Shown piece by piece: positions 48,463-60,805 of a stretch of DNA of 64,000 nt. The stretch is from Amia ocellicauda. Taxonomy: Eukaryota; Chordata; Actinopteri; Amiiformes; Amiidae. Numbering within the stretch: the stretch's first letter is position 1; each line of letters begins with the position of its first letter. Made by a program: the position numbers and the translations under genes. Under the pieces are notes generated by a model that was not told the origin of the DNA, made no database searches, and was given only the letters and a program-made list of their open reading frames with translations. The stretch is taken from the NCBI RefSeq assembly GCF_036373705.1, contig NC_089867.1:21385823-21449822 (forward strand), given 5' to 3'.

Positions 48463-49098
48463 CCCAACAGTCCCCAAATCGCGCACCACGACCACCGCAT
48501 TACTGCGCCAATTATGTGCTGATTTGTACGCCTGTATTATTGTGTTTATTTCACCTCACACGTTGTTATTAAAACATAGATACAAATATTTTAAGCGATA
48601 GTCATAGTTATATATATTTTCAAGCTTAATTCCCCCCTCATCGTCAATGCATAGTTAAAGGCTGTTTGTGAATGTGTTTATATGTATGTTCTCTCCCTTC
48701 TTTGTCCCTCTCTTACTTTCTCTCTCTATATATAGTTATTTGTATTTAATCATGACGACTCTTAAATGATAAAGTCTTGTGTATTTACGAGTGTATTTTA
48801 TTTCTATGTGGTGACCAACACGCAATCAAGCATAATTTGAACACTGAAACAAAACCTACATAAATGAAGATATGTCTACACACACACACTCACATATAAT
48901 ATCACCGTAGCAAACGTAGCAACTTTAATATTAGTATTACTTTTTGAACGTCAGTAGTTTGTTCCTTAACCTTTATTTCAAAACAATAAAAACTATCAGT
49001 TAACTTGTTTTAGGCGCTTTGTATGGCGTACCTGTCAGAGAGACACAGACCCGCACACTGTCCATATTGTTAGCCTGTGCGCCGCGGGGCATTCATCG

Positions 49099-49129
49099 CA
49101 TTGAGATGTAAAGTGGGCGACGCTATAAA
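49099..49129 (+). promoter_or_regulatory. Core promoter of hes3-type gene 2: Sox-Oct-like site and TATA box
   Basis: CATTGAGATGTAAAG (49099-49113) matches the Sox-Oct consensus at 11 of 15 bases. A TATAAA follows at 49124-49129, about 100 bases upstream of the ATG, which places transcription start near 49155. The first hes3-type gene has a stronger Sox-Oct-like site in a comparable place. Confidence 0.5.
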
Positions 49130-49231
49130 TCCACCCGTGAGGCTGAATTCCTTCACTCTAGGAAAAAATCGCAGTACAGATATACACTGCCGCCCAGGAC
49201 AGAGGATTTTAAGACTGTAAGTGTAAGTAAA

Positions 49232-50569
49232 ATGGTAGCAGCATCCGAATCTCCAGAAAAGATCCATCTATTAAATGGGAAAAAGGTATGTTTCAGACAT
49301 CATTTATTTGCGTTTCAAAATCATTACACGTTTTCATTAAATAACCATTGTAACCCTTCCTTTATAACGGATCCGCTATCTCTCTCTTTTGCTACAGGTT
49401 TCCAAACCTTTGATGGAAAAGAAAAGAAGAGCCAGAATCAACGAGTGTCTGGAGCAGCTGAAAGCACTCCTGGAAAACTATTACACCAATAATGTAAGTC
49501 GCGTCAATTTGAAGTAGATAACCATTAGATTGCTCTGGTGTGTGTACATGTATATGCATTGATTAATGAATATGTAATATTAATATATGTACACACCTAT
49601 ACACACGCACAGTATTAGACGTAGATTATAACAAAATAAAAGAAAGTGTCCAAGATTGTCAAATCAAGTGGATATATTTAATTCCTATACATGCTGCTTC
49701 AGTTTCAATTAGTTCGTTTTCAGATATACTATTTATTTACTAGCAGTATTTTCTTTTCTTTCTTTTTTTGGAGGGGGGGTCAGTTGATCTCTTATAAGAA
49801 CGAGGGTGCATTGGATGGACTAATATTCTTCGATTTGCTTTGGTTACAGATTGGTTTAATTAAATTGCGTGTTTTATTACATCTACAGATTCGAAAGCGC
49901 AAACTGGAGAAAGCTGACATTTTGGAATTGACAGTGAAACATCTACGGAATCTGCAGAAATACCCACAGGGTGAGTTTGAAACCCACAACATGATATAAA
50001 AAAGAACAGCCCCCTCATCAACTTCCTTAGTATACGTTTCAAAGCAAGAGATACAGATAACATTATCCCAGTTGCAACCTGGGTCCTTGAAGGATATTTT
50101 CTAATACCCTTTTTTATGCGCAGGTGCTTCTGTGAAGACCATACAGTTTGCCGAGTACCAAGCAGGGTTCAAGAATTGCTTGAACGGGGTGAACCACTAT
50201 CTCATGACACACAAGTCCAACAGGAGAATTAGCTCCAGCCTGTTGAGACACTTCAGCAGCAACTCCAGGGCAGCGGCCGGTTCCAGCACCGCGGACAGCG
50301 ACCCTGGAGCCGCGCAGACTCGGGAGTGTCCGCCGCTCTGCTTCTCACCAAACCCCGCGCCCAACTCCTCCATACCCGCCTGCGGTGCCCTTACAGCTGG
50401 GGCTCAACCCGGGCAGCACCACCGCCCCGCCAGACCAGCAGGCCACGTCAAATGTCAGCTGTTTTTAAAAGACAAATGCCCGGGTAACGAGGCGCAAAGC
50501 CACCAAAACAGCGCCACCGCCAGTGCGCACTTTTGTGTCGCGTCGCGGAGTTATTGGCGTCCTTGGTGA
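49232..50569 (+). CDS. hes3: hes3/her3-type bHLH-Orange repressor, gene 2
   Basis: Exons 49232-49285, 49398-49493, 49889-49970 and 50124-50569 join in frame (phases 0, 0, 1, the same as gene 1) to 225 aa. Exon 1 encodes MVAASESPEKIHLLNGKK. Exon 2 has the basic region and helix 1 (SKPLMEKKRRARINECLEQL). Exon 3 has helix 2 (RKRKLEKADILELTVKHL), very close to human HES3 at this point. The Orange domain starts near YQAGFKNCLNGVNHYL, and the chain ends SYWRPW. The middle of exon 4 is rich in Ser, Pro and Ala. The promoter has a TATA box. Polyadenylation is likely at the AATAAA at 50721. Of the two copies this one looks closer to zebrafish her3 and human HES3, but which is the orthologue needs a tree. 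It lies next to gpr153, as HES3 does in human. Confidence 0.93.
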
Positions 50570-50726
50570 AATGTTGATCTGCTTATCTGATAATGCGTAT
50601 CTCTGCTCTACCACAAGGGATACTAAACGTACATCCTGGTCTGCACTGTATAGTTTAAATTGTACAATTGTTGTATTATAATGAATAGATATTGTTTTGT
50701 ATATAGCTATAACATGTTGTAATAAA

Positions 50727-51294
50727 GAGAAATGCACACTTTCACCACGGGTCTGTCCTCTATTTTAAATGTATGAAAAAGATCGATTGAAATGATGTGA
50801 TTCAAACAATACATAATGGTCGAATTCAAGTCAACGAGTTGAATGCACATCTTATCTTCGATGCATAAAAGCAGGAAGGTGTAGCTGCTACACAACAGCC
50901 CAGATTGTCAGAATTCATCCGGCCACTTCATCTGTATTCAGGTCCAATAGTCTGTATATATACCATTAATGCCCCATTTCCTAAAACAAATGATGATAAA
51001 CAAACAAAATAAATACGTGAAAGAATTACAGAAGGAAAGACAAAGGATTACAAAGGATTTTCCTGTATGAACTTTCGATAACTATTCGACATCTACAAAG
51101 AAGATGTTATTTATCAGACAGATGATCCAGACAGGCCCTTTACAGTATTACTTGCCTTGGCCGATGCAGCATAGAAACACTTGTTGCAAAGGCTAAATGC
51201 ATAAAACCCGTCATGTAGGTTTATATCCTGTAGTTTGCATATTCACACCCTTCATTAGACTATGTGAAACTATATTTATTTACTATTGACATTA
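50727..51294. other. Non-coding stretch after hes3-type gene 2
   Basis: AT-rich; nothing recognised. Confidence 0.4.
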
Positions 51295-51358
51295 TACATC
51301 TCTGGAAAAAATTAAGAGACCACTCCAAGTTCAGAAATCAATGTTAAGTGGTCTCTTC
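51295..51358. mobile_element. Partial palindromic MITE, same family as at 31578
   Basis: TACATCTCTGGAAAAAATTA then AGAGACCACT opens it, and TTAAGTGGTCTCTT closes the stem. The distal arm present in the 31.6 kb copy is missing and is replaced by a CTT tract. Confidence 0.55.
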
Positions 51359-51381
51359 TTCTTCTTCTTCTTCTTCTTCTT

Positions 51382-51445
<64 letters not shown>

Positions 51446-51470
51446 GTAGTAGTAGTAGTAGTAGTAGTAT
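51355..51470 (+). repeat. (CTT)n(ATT)n(AGT)n compound microsatellite
   Basis: Three trinucleotide blocks follow in order, growing directly out of the TCTT at the end of the partial MITE. Confidence 0.95.
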
Positions 51471-51646
51471 TTTATTTATTTATTGGCAGACATACAGACT
51501 TCAACATAAGTGCAGTACAAAGTGCATTGTTCTGTGTTAAAACGCAGGTGTGCTTACAAAAGCTTACACTTTCCCGCTTAAATAGTGACATGCATATGAA
51601 CTGAGTAATTATACTAAACGATTAATTAGATAAAGTAACTAAACAC

Positions 51647-51691
51647 GTGTTAACGGCGTACTTTAATATATTATTGTTATATATATTATAA

Positions 51692-51759
<68 letters not shown>

Positions 51760-51799
51760 ATAATAATAATAATAATATATTAAAGTACGCCGTTAACAC
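51647..51799. mobile_element. 153 bp inverted-repeat element with a (TAC)n core
   Basis: The outer 29 bases at 51647-51675 and 51771-51799 are perfect inverted repeats, starting GTGTTAACGGCGTACTTT. The interior is TAC and AAT trinucleotide repeat. It would fold into a hairpin. It resembles a small non-autonomous DNA element whose centre became a microsatellite. Confidence 0.6.
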
Positions 51800-53130
51800 T
51801 GAGAAAAGTAATATTTATTTAAGAGTGCGATTAAGGGCAGCATATTTTGCACGTTAATTTGTCAACTCAGCAGCTGTGTTGTAATATTAAGGGAAACGCA
51901 TGTCAAGTGTTAAGGAGAAACTGTATATGGTTTATAAAACAAACTAAAACATACAACACAATGTTTTGTCATGAATATCATGTAACATGTTAAAAACACT
52001 ATATAGATTGCACGATACCATAATGTAATTACATAAACAGAAAAAAAATACATTTGGTTTAGGCTATGTACACTTTAGAAAAATTGTGATTAATAAGAAC
52101 AACTCGTTTTGTATGTTAAATTGATCACAGCAAGTGTTCTGAAACAGGAGAAACACTATAAATGTACTATAATAGAAGGAACACATTTATGCAATATAAA
52201 CTGTAATCATACGCAATACTATGTTAACAATAAAAGGTTTGTTCTAAGAGTGTAAGCTCATATATTATTTCATGGCCAACAAATACACTTACAGTTTGGA
52301 CTTACTCATTATTATTTATTTACTTTCATTTAGCCATACAAAGCCCTACATATAACCTTTCAATTAATGAAATTAATGTAAATATTAATTGGTTTCCATG
52401 TGTGACTTTTTTAAAATAATAATACATTTATTTATTTACGTATAAAGTATAAAGTATAAAGCCTTCAGGTTCCAGTACGCAAACTATTGACTGTATGGTC
52501 TTCAGCTATGTTCTAAAAATGTACCATAACATTACTATGACATTGCTATTGGAGGCGCCCAGTGAGGGGTAACTGGCTGCTACTTCATGTTCATATTATG
52601 TGGCACCATTCATCTCTTTCTTCTGCAGTTTTACGCATTAGCCCGACACAGCAGCGCGCCAGTGAACTGCATGTTGAACAGCGCGGCAATGTTCTGCTCC
52701 TAATTATTAACACGCACTCCTGCTAGCTCAACAACTTATTGCATGAAAAAACTAAAAAGAAACGACGATATATATATACATGTGCATGCTCGATGAATGA
52801 AAACCTGCATGCATAAAGAATAATACTATTGATAAATACTTAAATATCAAACACATATGTTATCATACAAATCATACCATTAATTAGTGTATTTATTGTT
52901 TATGTATACGAGGTTGACGGAGAGCTCTGTTATGTTACATTGAAATATGATGAACAGATTTATGATATAGATGATGATACAGGTGCACGCACAATGGGGA
53001 AATATAAAATTATCAGGGAGAGACGCAGATTACAAAGCTAGGGTTTCATTTTTGTATTGTTAATTGGTCTGCAGAGTTTCCTGGTTTGAGCATTAAACGG
53101 GACCCTGTCGTGGGACAGCTTTTTGCAGGA
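51800..53130. other. Non-coding stretch
   Basis: No gene. A GC-richer patch near 52550-52730 stands out from the AT-rich flanks and could be regulatory, but I have no motif to support it. Confidence 0.4.
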
Positions 53131-53180
53131 GATGGCACCTCGCAGCGAGGAAAATTGCAGAAACGCCTTCCAGCCATTGA
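53131..53180 (-). promoter_or_regulatory. Family 2 non-coding block, copy d
   Basis: On the minus strand it reads TCAATGGCTGGAAGGCGTTT, then CAATTTTCCTCGCTGCGAGG and TGCCATC. It matches copy c at roughly three quarters of positions and copy b across the core. Confidence 0.55.
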
Positions 53181-56100
53181 AGCGGCATTCACGGCGTGAA
53201 GAGCCAAGAAAACACAAGCACAGGGAGAAGCCAGCACGCAGGATGATGAGCCACAGTCTCTATCTTAGATGCACAGGCCTGCCCCGCTAGGCATATGGAT
53301 CATGCTAAGGATATTTGGAGCTGTTTTGCGGTATGCACGGAGAGACTTCACGTTTCTTTTATGGAAAAGTACACTGGCACGCGACAGAAGCATCCAAACT
53401 TTCAAGAATTTCTATGAACTCGTCCTGGTGTTGTTTAAGTAACACGGCTTGGTTAGGACCACAATAGGGGCGCACTGGAGCCTAATAGCTGAAAAAGGGA
53501 AGAGAAGATAGCATTTGCATCATACTGTGTCTAGTCAAGCGCTCTTAAAGGCCAGACGTGTATTATAGCAATGCAAAATGCCAACTCCCCATTTGTGCCC
53601 GGGTTGAAAGCACGGCAAACAAAGGGAGCAGTGCCTTTATTGAACAATATAGATCCCGAAGAGCTTTGTGAGGTTCTCATTACTCACAGAACAAAGAGGA
53701 TAAGAAAAGAAGGTAGGCTATCCCCCCTGTATATAAACAAAGCTAAACAAAGGCACCAGTGGACATATATGTACAATTTGCCATTTTTAATTTGAAAATA
53801 CAGTGAAAATACTACTTATACGGACATTAAAATCAAAGCCCTGATGCGTTTAAAAAAATGCATTAAAACCCGTTTACAGGATCAAGTTACACAACTGCGC
53901 ACGGTGTCGATTATCCCACTGCCCCCCCCCCCCCCCCTCTCTCATTGCACTGCGCACTGAGTGGGCTAGTAAAGGAGTAACAATACGCCAGTGGGTAACT
54001 GTAGGATGTCAGTTCACATTGTATTGGGTAGTTGGATGATCACAAATAGACTACTGGCTTAATCATTAACAAGTATCAAGTGGGACATATATTCATGTAA
54101 TCACAATTTGCAATGCAGAACAATGTAACCAATGTATATTGTGTTATTCTTTTGACTCAGTGTTACGAGTTTGGACAGTGGTATTTTTAAAATCGCTGTC
54201 AGTTAAAGCATACCAATGACACCAGACTGGAATTAAAGAACAAGAGGCCTATCATTATAATCTAATTCAACTCGGTTATAAAGGACAACGATGCAGCTGT
54301 TCATAATCAAAATAACAGGATCTCTGGTAATAGTATTGAAAGCTCATACTACGCATGCGTAATGATCAACACTTGAATGGCTGACAATAATCAGCTAAAC
54401 CTACTGGCAGGCTCGAGTCAAGAGGTACCTATTACCTTAAATCAGACTAATTAAACACTGATCATTTCCATTCTAAGGGTTGATAAGATAGGGTGTTGAG
54501 GAAAAGATAGGGTAGTTTGCCGTCCAACTTGTGTGGCTGATATTGAAGGGCCCTTAAGATGTGGCGTAAAGTTGGTAAAGTGCGGGATCCAGGGTCTTTA
54601 CTCGATGCTGTTAATATAAACTCTCGTCAGGCATCACTGTCTACCACTTTGATCATTTGAGTACCACTAAAGCTCTGCATATAATTGTCGCAAGAGTTGA
54701 AAAGGATGGGGCATCTAACACAAAAAAAGTACGATTTTTCGTTCAATTTGTAAAATACATTATATTCGTGGGATGTGTATCAATTGGAGTAAATTGCTAT
54801 TTTGATTTGGAACAGTTTAAAAGTGTTAACACTGAATTAAAAGAATCACAGTCATAATGAAAGAAGACGAAGTTAAGGGCAAAATAATCCTTCTCAGCCG
54901 ACCCACCACTGTAACTAATACACGTTGCACAGTGTGGATTTCACCAAAATCCAAAGCAGACAATGGCATTATTTCCACCCCAAGCATCGCATTAATTGTT
55001 ACATTATGAGACCCATCCAGAGCAATTTGTAGTCCAATTACACCGTGCACAAATCCTGCCTATAATGAACACCCCCACCCCTCCACACACCTTCTGCTCT
55101 TAGTTCAAATGAAACCTCTTTTAGAAGTGAAAGGAGCTCGTCAAGCGAAATGCCCCACAATTACGATAAACTTTCTGTGTTGTATAGGCCTACTGCAATT
55201 CCCAAGAGACGTACACGATATAGTTGTGTGATTCAATTAAAAGATCGACATCACTGCTAACATATTCAATTTGCTTTTGCCAGAGGATTATGTTGGTGCT
55301 GTAATCGATCCATTGTGATTCTCATGCAATAGTATGCGTGAATTCTTCAAAAGTCAAAGTTATTTAGTGTACCGGAGATATTCATTGTTTTTTTTTTTGT
55401 GGACCATTATTCAGAAAAAAGCAGTAAACATCATCTTAAAATGATAGGGAGGCATTATAACAATTTATTCTGAATGTGAAACAGAACATATAGCAGATGC
55501 GCAATGAAGGACTGAGAACTTGAAGTCGTTCAATAATTTTAAGCATCTACATTATTTAGTTTTCTGCTAAAATCTTACTGAAGCATTAATTTGGTCTTGA
55601 TGTACTATTGATATTTTAACTGCGCCACCATAACCAATAATCACCGCCTCCTACCTTTCTGAACCTCACTGGTGCTGCTACTGATACTGCAGCTTCAGGG
55701 GACACTTCAGTCACAGGGGCTTAAAAAACTGAATATTTTGCTCTAAATCACCGTTTAACATAATATATATAGGAAGAGGAAAGGGTTTAAACAAGTTTAG
55801 TCACATCTACATTTACTTCTGCATGTCCACACAGTAGCAGATCACATTGTGCTAATTGTAAATGTACAGTTTCCTCCAGATTTATTTATACCCGATGCAA
55901 TGTAACAAAGTTGTTTTTAGCAAATAAGCGTACAGTTTTTTGATAAATACATGCACATATAAAAAACTAAGACCCATCTCAAGTTTATTGGATTTGAATG
56001 TTAGGGGATGAATCATTTTCAACCTCGATTTTGAACACATATGCAAATATGCTGGACAGTTATATTTTTGCTAAGTCCAATACTGAATGTCTGAAAATTG

Positions 56101-59100
56101 TACTGTTGTCATTCATGCAAATACATGTACATTTGCATTTATGTCGCTAACCCCCCTGGAGTCTATGAGGGATGTGAATAATTCTGGAGACAAGTGTAGT
56201 ATAACTAGATCTAACTATTTTTTTTCTTCTCTGCTAATTTAAGTTTAGGAATTAATACGCACTTAAATTAACACTTAATTTACCAAAAGTAAAATGATTG
56301 ACAGAAATATGCTGTACACCCCAATTACACACAATCAATGAATATCTTTACTATTAAAAAAATAATAATAATAACAGCATTTTTGTAAAAACACTTTTAC
56401 AGACGCAGGTTGTCACTGTCTTATAAAACAATAGTAAGAGAGATAAGACAACAACGTCTATATTTTTTATTAAACGGTACATTTCTACAAAAAATATTAC
56501 ATTTCGGGATTAAGAATATGTTAGGTATATATGCTATTTAATTTTAACAAAAGAATGAAGGCACAGTAAAACTAAGCAAGATGAACCTAAATGCCGAAAC
56601 AAAGGGAATTTTGAAGAACTTGTTGCTCAGTGTACTATAGCTCGATGCCGCGCATGCGCTGATGAAGGGGCTGCCGCTAAATTGCACAGTGCAGCTGAAG
56701 TGGCGAGGGATCATGAGAGAGAAATCATTTGTAAAAAGAGTTCGATAGAGGGCAGCAGAGTGCAAGCCTTGAACTGTCACTCCACAATGCTTTATTTTGT
56801 TTTTGTTGAATTATTAATATTGTTGTTGTTGTGACAGCTGACATTATAATATATAACGTTTTTTCTTAGTAAGCAAAATCATAAAAAATGTTGTTTTACT
56901 AATGTGCTGAAATGTGTCTGCATCCACGGAATCACTGAAGACACAGATGTTGTGAAGATCCAGTATTGTGCATGATGAGGCAGTAACTGCGCTGGATTGT
57001 GTCTGAGGCTGCAAATCTCCCCCACAACCTCCTCCTGGACACCAGGTATGTAACACGATACACAAATGAAGACAAAAAATACCAGGAAGTAATTGAAACT
57101 TATATTGAAACATTGTCTTTATTTTTCTGTTCCTTACAGAACATAATCTTAATTGTTCTCAAAAAGTGTAAACCACCAACAAAATTGAGATGTGAATAAA
57201 ACCCTTTAAATATGATCAATTTAAGACCACTGGACCAAGAGAAGTCCACTTCTGCAAGGCATTAAAACATCACCAAGAAGAGAATGACAACTTTTTTTTT
57301 CTTTTTTCTTACAAATGCAAAATACACTTAGAACGTTTTTAAACAAGTGGTATTTTTAAATTTTTTTAAACCTATTTTATATTTTTTTTAATATATATTT
57401 TTTTGTCCTGTCGCAACATAATCATCATTAGAACCAAATTTTTAACCAACAAAAACACCAAACATTGTGCAATAAATGGACAGTCGTCTGTGTATGTACC
57501 CTTAAAGAATAGGATATGTTACAGCTTTCATTTGTGTAATACTGTAAAAACATTCTTATGGCACCAAACACATTCACTCTGAAAGTATCGCCATTCTGGC
57601 CTCTTAGATGTAAAATCACAATGTACACTTTTATAATATCCTCAAGCCTTTTCTTGTAGTCCAACCATCAACGGCAAGATACAAACAACAGTATGTTAGA
57701 AAATCATATTTAATTTTTCAACTTTGCAAATTCCCCAAGAAAATTTTAGGTATTATAAGGCATAATTATAACAAATAATTGCTTCAGAATAGGTGAATGG
57801 GTGTCAATTGAAAATAAAATAGGGCAACAATTACATGTCAGATTAAGGAGCTGTCAGAAATAAAATGTGCTTATGACCATTTAAAGCAACTGCTTTGGTA
57901 GATCTATATACAGGGTAGAGAATTTAACATTGATGTCTACTGCAAATCACCATGCACAACAGAAACATAATGTCACCTTTCAGGATACAACTAGTCAGGA
58001 TATTGGAAACAATCAAGGCTTGCTTTTTTAACAATGGTTTTGAATTGTAGGTTTAAAAAAGAGATAGTAAATCATAAAATTATAATCATAGCTATTAAAA
58101 ACTATACATGTCGCCTTTCCTGGCATTGTTAAACACTTCATTAATTCACCACATAAAACATGCCCCTAAACAACAAAACAGGTTACAGAACATGATACAG
58201 AAAATGAAAAATGAAAAATAAAGTCATGGCACTATTACACCTAAGCGAGAATGCGAATACTAATATACTTTGAAGAGATCTGAGAAATGGTAGAAGTAAA
58301 GTGTGTCTCGGAGAGTTTGTGTCTCAGAGTTTCACAAACACGGAAATTGTTTCCCCGACTCAGACAGTCAGATCAACACAGATCTTATCGGCTGACCGTC
58401 CTACCTCTGGGTTTCTGTCAGGATGGGAAGTCTTTGCATGCCTGCCTTTATAACCCTGGGTGGAAAACAGAAGCTCGGGGTATTGGTTATACCCTAAGAC
58501 TTGTTGGCAGTCAGTTACACAGATGTTGGCTAAATATATACTGAAATATATACTGTATATTGGGGAATTTGTGGTGTTAACGCCTAATGTATTGGAATGA
58601 ATTAATGTCTCCTATAGCTGCTCTTCTCTGCTGTAGTGAGGAAGACTGAGGACATGTAGTTCCCAATTGACACCTCGAGGGGAGCTGTTGCTCTTCGGGA
58701 GGAACACTCAGAACACAATATCTTGTAATGTACTTTATTTCTGACATGAGAATCATTTAAAATAAGAAATAATTGCAAGTAGGGTACATATGCTATATGG
58801 TCCCACGGGAGCAAAGACCTAGAGTTTATTTCTTTATTTCACTGTTACAGTTCCTAGGTGTATGCATTGCACTGGATTTCACATCTTCCTTCCACAGATT
58901 TCAATTAAAAAATGTTGTTGAAGTTTGTAGCTGAGGCAATTTTTAGATTTTTAGGTAGCTTGGTTAATGTATAATATAAAGGCCATGTTTTTGTTTCAAT
59001 TTTTAAAAAGCAGACATTTTTAGTTTGTTTATCACTTAGAAATAACATACTAAAATAGTGATTCCATGTAGGGTGATGGCCCTGCTCAGAAACTGTAAAA

Positions 59101-60551
59101 AGTAGAGTGAAACTAGGAAACATACTCTGACTTTCTGTGTCTGATATGTCTTTCAAACAAATAGCCATGGGTGACTGTTGCTGTTAATTGGTTCTCTCTC
59201 TCTCTCTTATATAATCTTTATTAATATGGATAAACAGAGTTTGTGTTTAATTACACATGAGTTTGGCACAAATGGTTTATCAGGTATGCTGTTTCTCTCT
59301 ATCACTCTTTCATATGTCTTATCTGTCCCCTTTCTTATGTTTATGCTTCTGTCCTGTGACACAACTCGGTGTATGTGTGTTAACGCTGCTCTGCGAAATC
59401 CTGTGTTTTGCAAGAAAGTGGACCATACAGCTGGAACATTTCAGTTCATAAGCCACTATTACAATCACTTTTTTCCCCGGGGCGCTACACTTAACAATAT
59501 TAGCCCAGGTGTATGCATGCCTGCAGGAACAGTTATTACGAGAAAGACTCAGCAATAAGAAGCCGAGAGAGAATGATTTTACTGTAGGCAGGGAGCAGTT
59601 CAATTTTTTGAATGCGGTTGCTTTACGACTCTTTACTCTCAGATAGTAATCCATTAGGACAAGCATTTCAAGAACAGAAATACCTAAAAAAAAACCAGAG
59701 GAATAAAAGCGAAGACTGACCAGGAATCGAAAGGGAAGGAGGGATGGGGGGTCAACATGGGAGGAGGTGCAACATCTATACAACATTTTTAATCTGCAGG
59801 AAGAGAAATGCAATGGATTTTAATGTACAGACATCATTTATGGATCCTGCCATTAAGCGTGGTCAGATTATTCTTGGAGTCATTAAACAAGGTTAAACGA
59901 TCAGTATTAAAGAGGTAGTACAGGTGCCTTATTGTGATTGTGGAAAATATGTCTTCAGCAACAAAGAGCAGTCAGCTAGGAGTAGAACAGACGTCACATG
60001 AATGCTTTGAGTACAAAACTGTAACCCCTATAAAACTGAGCAAGCTAACAAAATGAAGCCAAAAAGCAAAGCGGCCGACCCTGTGTCTCACTTCGGAATA
60101 TTTTTTTAGATGTATATGGTACCAAAAGTAACGAAATATCCTATGTTCCTCAATTAAGTGTGTATTTATTCATTAGAAAGTACACTTGAATGGAAACACC
60201 AAACAAAAACCACAGCAAACGAAGAAAACCATTGGAATATCTATGGCTTTGCCCTCCCCGTCCAGGGTGTAAACAGAATACTTGTTCTGTAGTCGACCAC
60301 ACTTAATTTTTCTTTCTATATACAGCAAGCAATTTTCACACATCGCACAGACCATTTCACTACAGCTTAATCCTTCCCGTCTGATTTCGAATGCAGGAAC
60401 GTACAAGAAGTGTGTGGAAAAGCCTCTGGGTTAGTGGAACCATGGGATTGGGGGGGAAATGTAATATCGACCTCTCCGGCCTGAAATAAATTAGTCCCTG
60501 GATTAAAAAAAATAATAATCTCAAATTCAGTAAAATTCACACACACACACG

Positions 60552-60584
<33 letters not shown>

Positions 60585-60805
60585 ACCCACACAATATATA
60601 TCTTCTTTGGTGCTTTTTTTAAAGAAGCTCCAGTCTGATAAAATGTTCCCATTAATATAAAAAGAATACAAATAAACAGAATTAACATTCCACAGGCAGA
60701 AAGAACAGACATAAACCTAAACATAATAATAATAATGATAACATTATTATTCAAACAAACAAAACCAAAAAAAAAAAAACTATCGAAATCAGCTCCTGTC
60801 TTTTC
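53181..60805. other. Gene-poor stretch up to gpr153
   Basis: No gene is supported over about 7.6 kb. There is a run of 16 C at about 53922-53937. A 74-codon frame starting at 53571 (MQNANSPFVPGLKARQ) is not recognisable. The right-hand part (about 60.1-60.8 kb) may be the 3'UTR of gpr153, with TTTATT (AATAAA on the minus strand) at 60165-60170 and a CA repeat in it. Confidence 0.45.
60538..60593. repeat. (CA)n microsatellite, likely in the gpr153 3'UTR
   Basis: CA units with a few CG interruptions. It reads as GT on the gpr153 strand. Confidence 0.93.
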
